Below, in pieces: positions 4,350 through 5,246 of a stretch of 5,246 nt of DNA. A model generated the notes under the pieces. That model was given only the letters and a program-made list of their open reading frames with translations. It did not search any database and had not been told where the DNA came from. Within the stretch, counting starts at the first letter, position 1, and the number at the start of each line of letters is the position of its first letter. Origin of the DNA: Candidatus Woesearchaeota archaeon (GTDB lineage Archaea; Nanobdellota; Nanobdellia; Woesearchaeales; SM23-78). The position numbers and the translations under genes were made by a program. The stretch lies in the NCBI GenBank assembly GCA_011372335.1, contig DRSY01000018.1:1-5246 (forward strand). The letters are read 5' to 3'.

Positions 4350-5246
4350 ATGGCAAAAATAGCACAGGTATCAGCAAAATATATTATTCATGCTGAGATA
4401 AGCATTGACGGCGTAGTAGACAGACCTGACGTTATAGGAGCAATCTTTGGACAAACAGAAGGACTCCTAGGAAGCGACTTGGAACTAAGAGAACTTCAGA
4501 GAAGCGGAAGAATAGGACGCATAGAAGTTAATATTGAGACAAAAGGCGGAAAGTCCTTTGGAACAATCATCATCCCAAGCTCTCTTGACAAAGCCGAAAC
4601 GAGCATAGTAGCTGCGAGTCTTGAAATAATCCAGAGAATAGGACCGTGTAATGCTAAGATAAAAGTTAAGAACATAGAAGACGTGAGAGTTTCAAAGAGA
4701 CAATTCGTAGTTGACAGAGCAAAAGAATTACTTAAGAACCTCATAGAAGCAGTAATGCCTGACAGCCAGGAACTAGCAGACGAAGTAGCATACGCTGTTA
4801 GGGTTATGGAGATAAGAGAGTACGGAAAAGAAAGATTGCCCGCAGGACCAGCTGTTGATGAGAGCGACGAGATCATAGTGGTTGAAGGCAGAGCAGATGT
4901 TCTTAACTTGTTAAAACACGGCTTCAAGAACGTCATAGCTATGAACGGAACAAACGTGCCAGAAACCATTATTGAACTCAGCAAAAAGAAAACAATGACG
5001 GCTTTTGTTGACGGGGACAGAGGAGGAGACCTCATAATAAAAGAACTAGGAAGTGTTGCAGAACTTGACTTTGTAACCAAAGCACCTGATGGTAAAGAAG
5101 TAGAAGAACTCACAAAAAAAGAGATTCATAAAGCGTTAAGGAGCAGAATCGCTTTTGAACAAGCAAAGACAGAGCTACAAGTAGCTGAGAAAAATAAGAG
5201 AAGCGTTGATAAAAGAACTCCTACAAGGGATTACAAGGACAGAAGA
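4350..5246 (+). CDS. dnaG: Archaeal DnaG primase, 5' part (299 codons, runs off the window)
   Basis: Archaeal-type DnaG, a Toprim-fold primase. In archaea it makes short RNA primers in vitro alongside the PriSL primase and is also a subunit of the RNA exosome, where it binds poly(A)-rich RNA. The N-terminal region carries the strongly conserved family block [15 protein letters not shown] (residues 27-41), [14 protein letters not shown] (47-60), I-P-S-S-L-D and R-I-G-P-C. The Toprim domain (about 172-250) has its catalytic acidic residues: Glu179 in E-G-R-A-D-V, and Asp221 and Asp223 in F-V-D-G-D-R-G-G. The family block [15 protein letters not shown] follows. Family members are usually about 400-450 residues, so roughly the last quarter to third (linker and C-terminal domain) is missing only because the window ends. 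No frameshift is seen. It is preceded by a long structured non-coding region and seems to start its own transcript. Confidence 0.96.
   Translation, partial: MAKIAQVSAKYIIHAEISIDGVVDRPDVIGAIFGQTEGLLGSDLELRELQRSGRIGRIEVNIETKGGKSFGTIIIPSSLDKAETSIVAASLEIIQRIGPCNAKIKVKNIEDVRVSKRQFVVDRAKELLKNLIEAVMPDSQELADEVAYAVRVMEIREYGKERLPAGPAVDESDEIIVVEGRADVLNLLKHGFKNVIAMNGTNVPETIIELSKKKTMTAFVDGDRGGDLIIKELGSVAELDFVTKAPDGKEVEELTKKEIHKALRSRIAFEQAKTELQVAEKNKRSVDKRTPTRDYKDRR

Noticed and set aside
4163..4396. 77-codon frame on the + strand from a GTG before dnaG
   Set aside because: It overlaps the dnaG start out of frame, runs through the A7/T7 palindrome, has no ribosome binding site and no recognisable domain.
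4496..5113. Long open frame on the minus strand (205 codons), Ser/Leu-rich
   Set aside because: It lies entirely antisense to the well-supported dnaG coding sequence and is a product of its codon use; no promoter or family resemblance.

Overview
The window looks like a chromosomal segment of a low-GC archaeon (about 40% G+C by eye). The evidence is an archaeal-type DnaG primase, a HerA-like ATPase, TATA boxes of the TTTATATA and CTTTAAAAA type about 26 nt from plausible transcription starts, Shine-Dalgarno sites of the AGGTGA type, and an RNA with a kink-turn. A DPANN-type lineage (Woesearchaeota or similar) would fit the parvulin fusion and gene style, but that is inference.

Layout. On the minus strand lie a 101-residue charged protein of unknown function (74-379) and a stand-alone HerA-like/DUF87 ATPase (440-1759). 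Each has its own TATA box close to its start codon, so both transcripts are probably leaderless or nearly so, and both carry the same 10-nt element between the TATA box and the ATG. Divergent from the ATPase is a long membrane-anchored foldase (1921-3576, + strand, TTG start). It has a basic cytoplasmic tail, one transmembrane helix, a SurA/PrsA-like chaperone domain, a parvulin domain, a long glutamate-rich linker and a C-terminal thioredoxin-like domain of the type found on VKOR proteins. In that last domain the CxxC active site has become D-S-S-T.

From 3577 to 4349 no convincing protein gene is present. This stretch holds a T-rich terminator region with several hairpins, a strong archaeal promoter driving a roughly 83-nt structured RNA (3893-3975) with a kink-turn and an ACA trinucleotide just after its closing helix (candidate H/ACA guide RNA), a 13-nt tandem repeat, and a densely structured segment ahead of dnaG. 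The last gene, archaeal dnaG (4350 to the window end, truncated), has a clear ribosome binding site and complete Toprim catalytic motifs.

The genes do not form an obvious single pathway. The foldase acts on exported proteins, DnaG in DNA priming and/or the RNA exosome, and the ATPase probably in DNA translocation or repair. The most interesting items are the parvulin/dead-thioredoxin fusion, the kink-turn RNA and the structured region upstream of dnaG.
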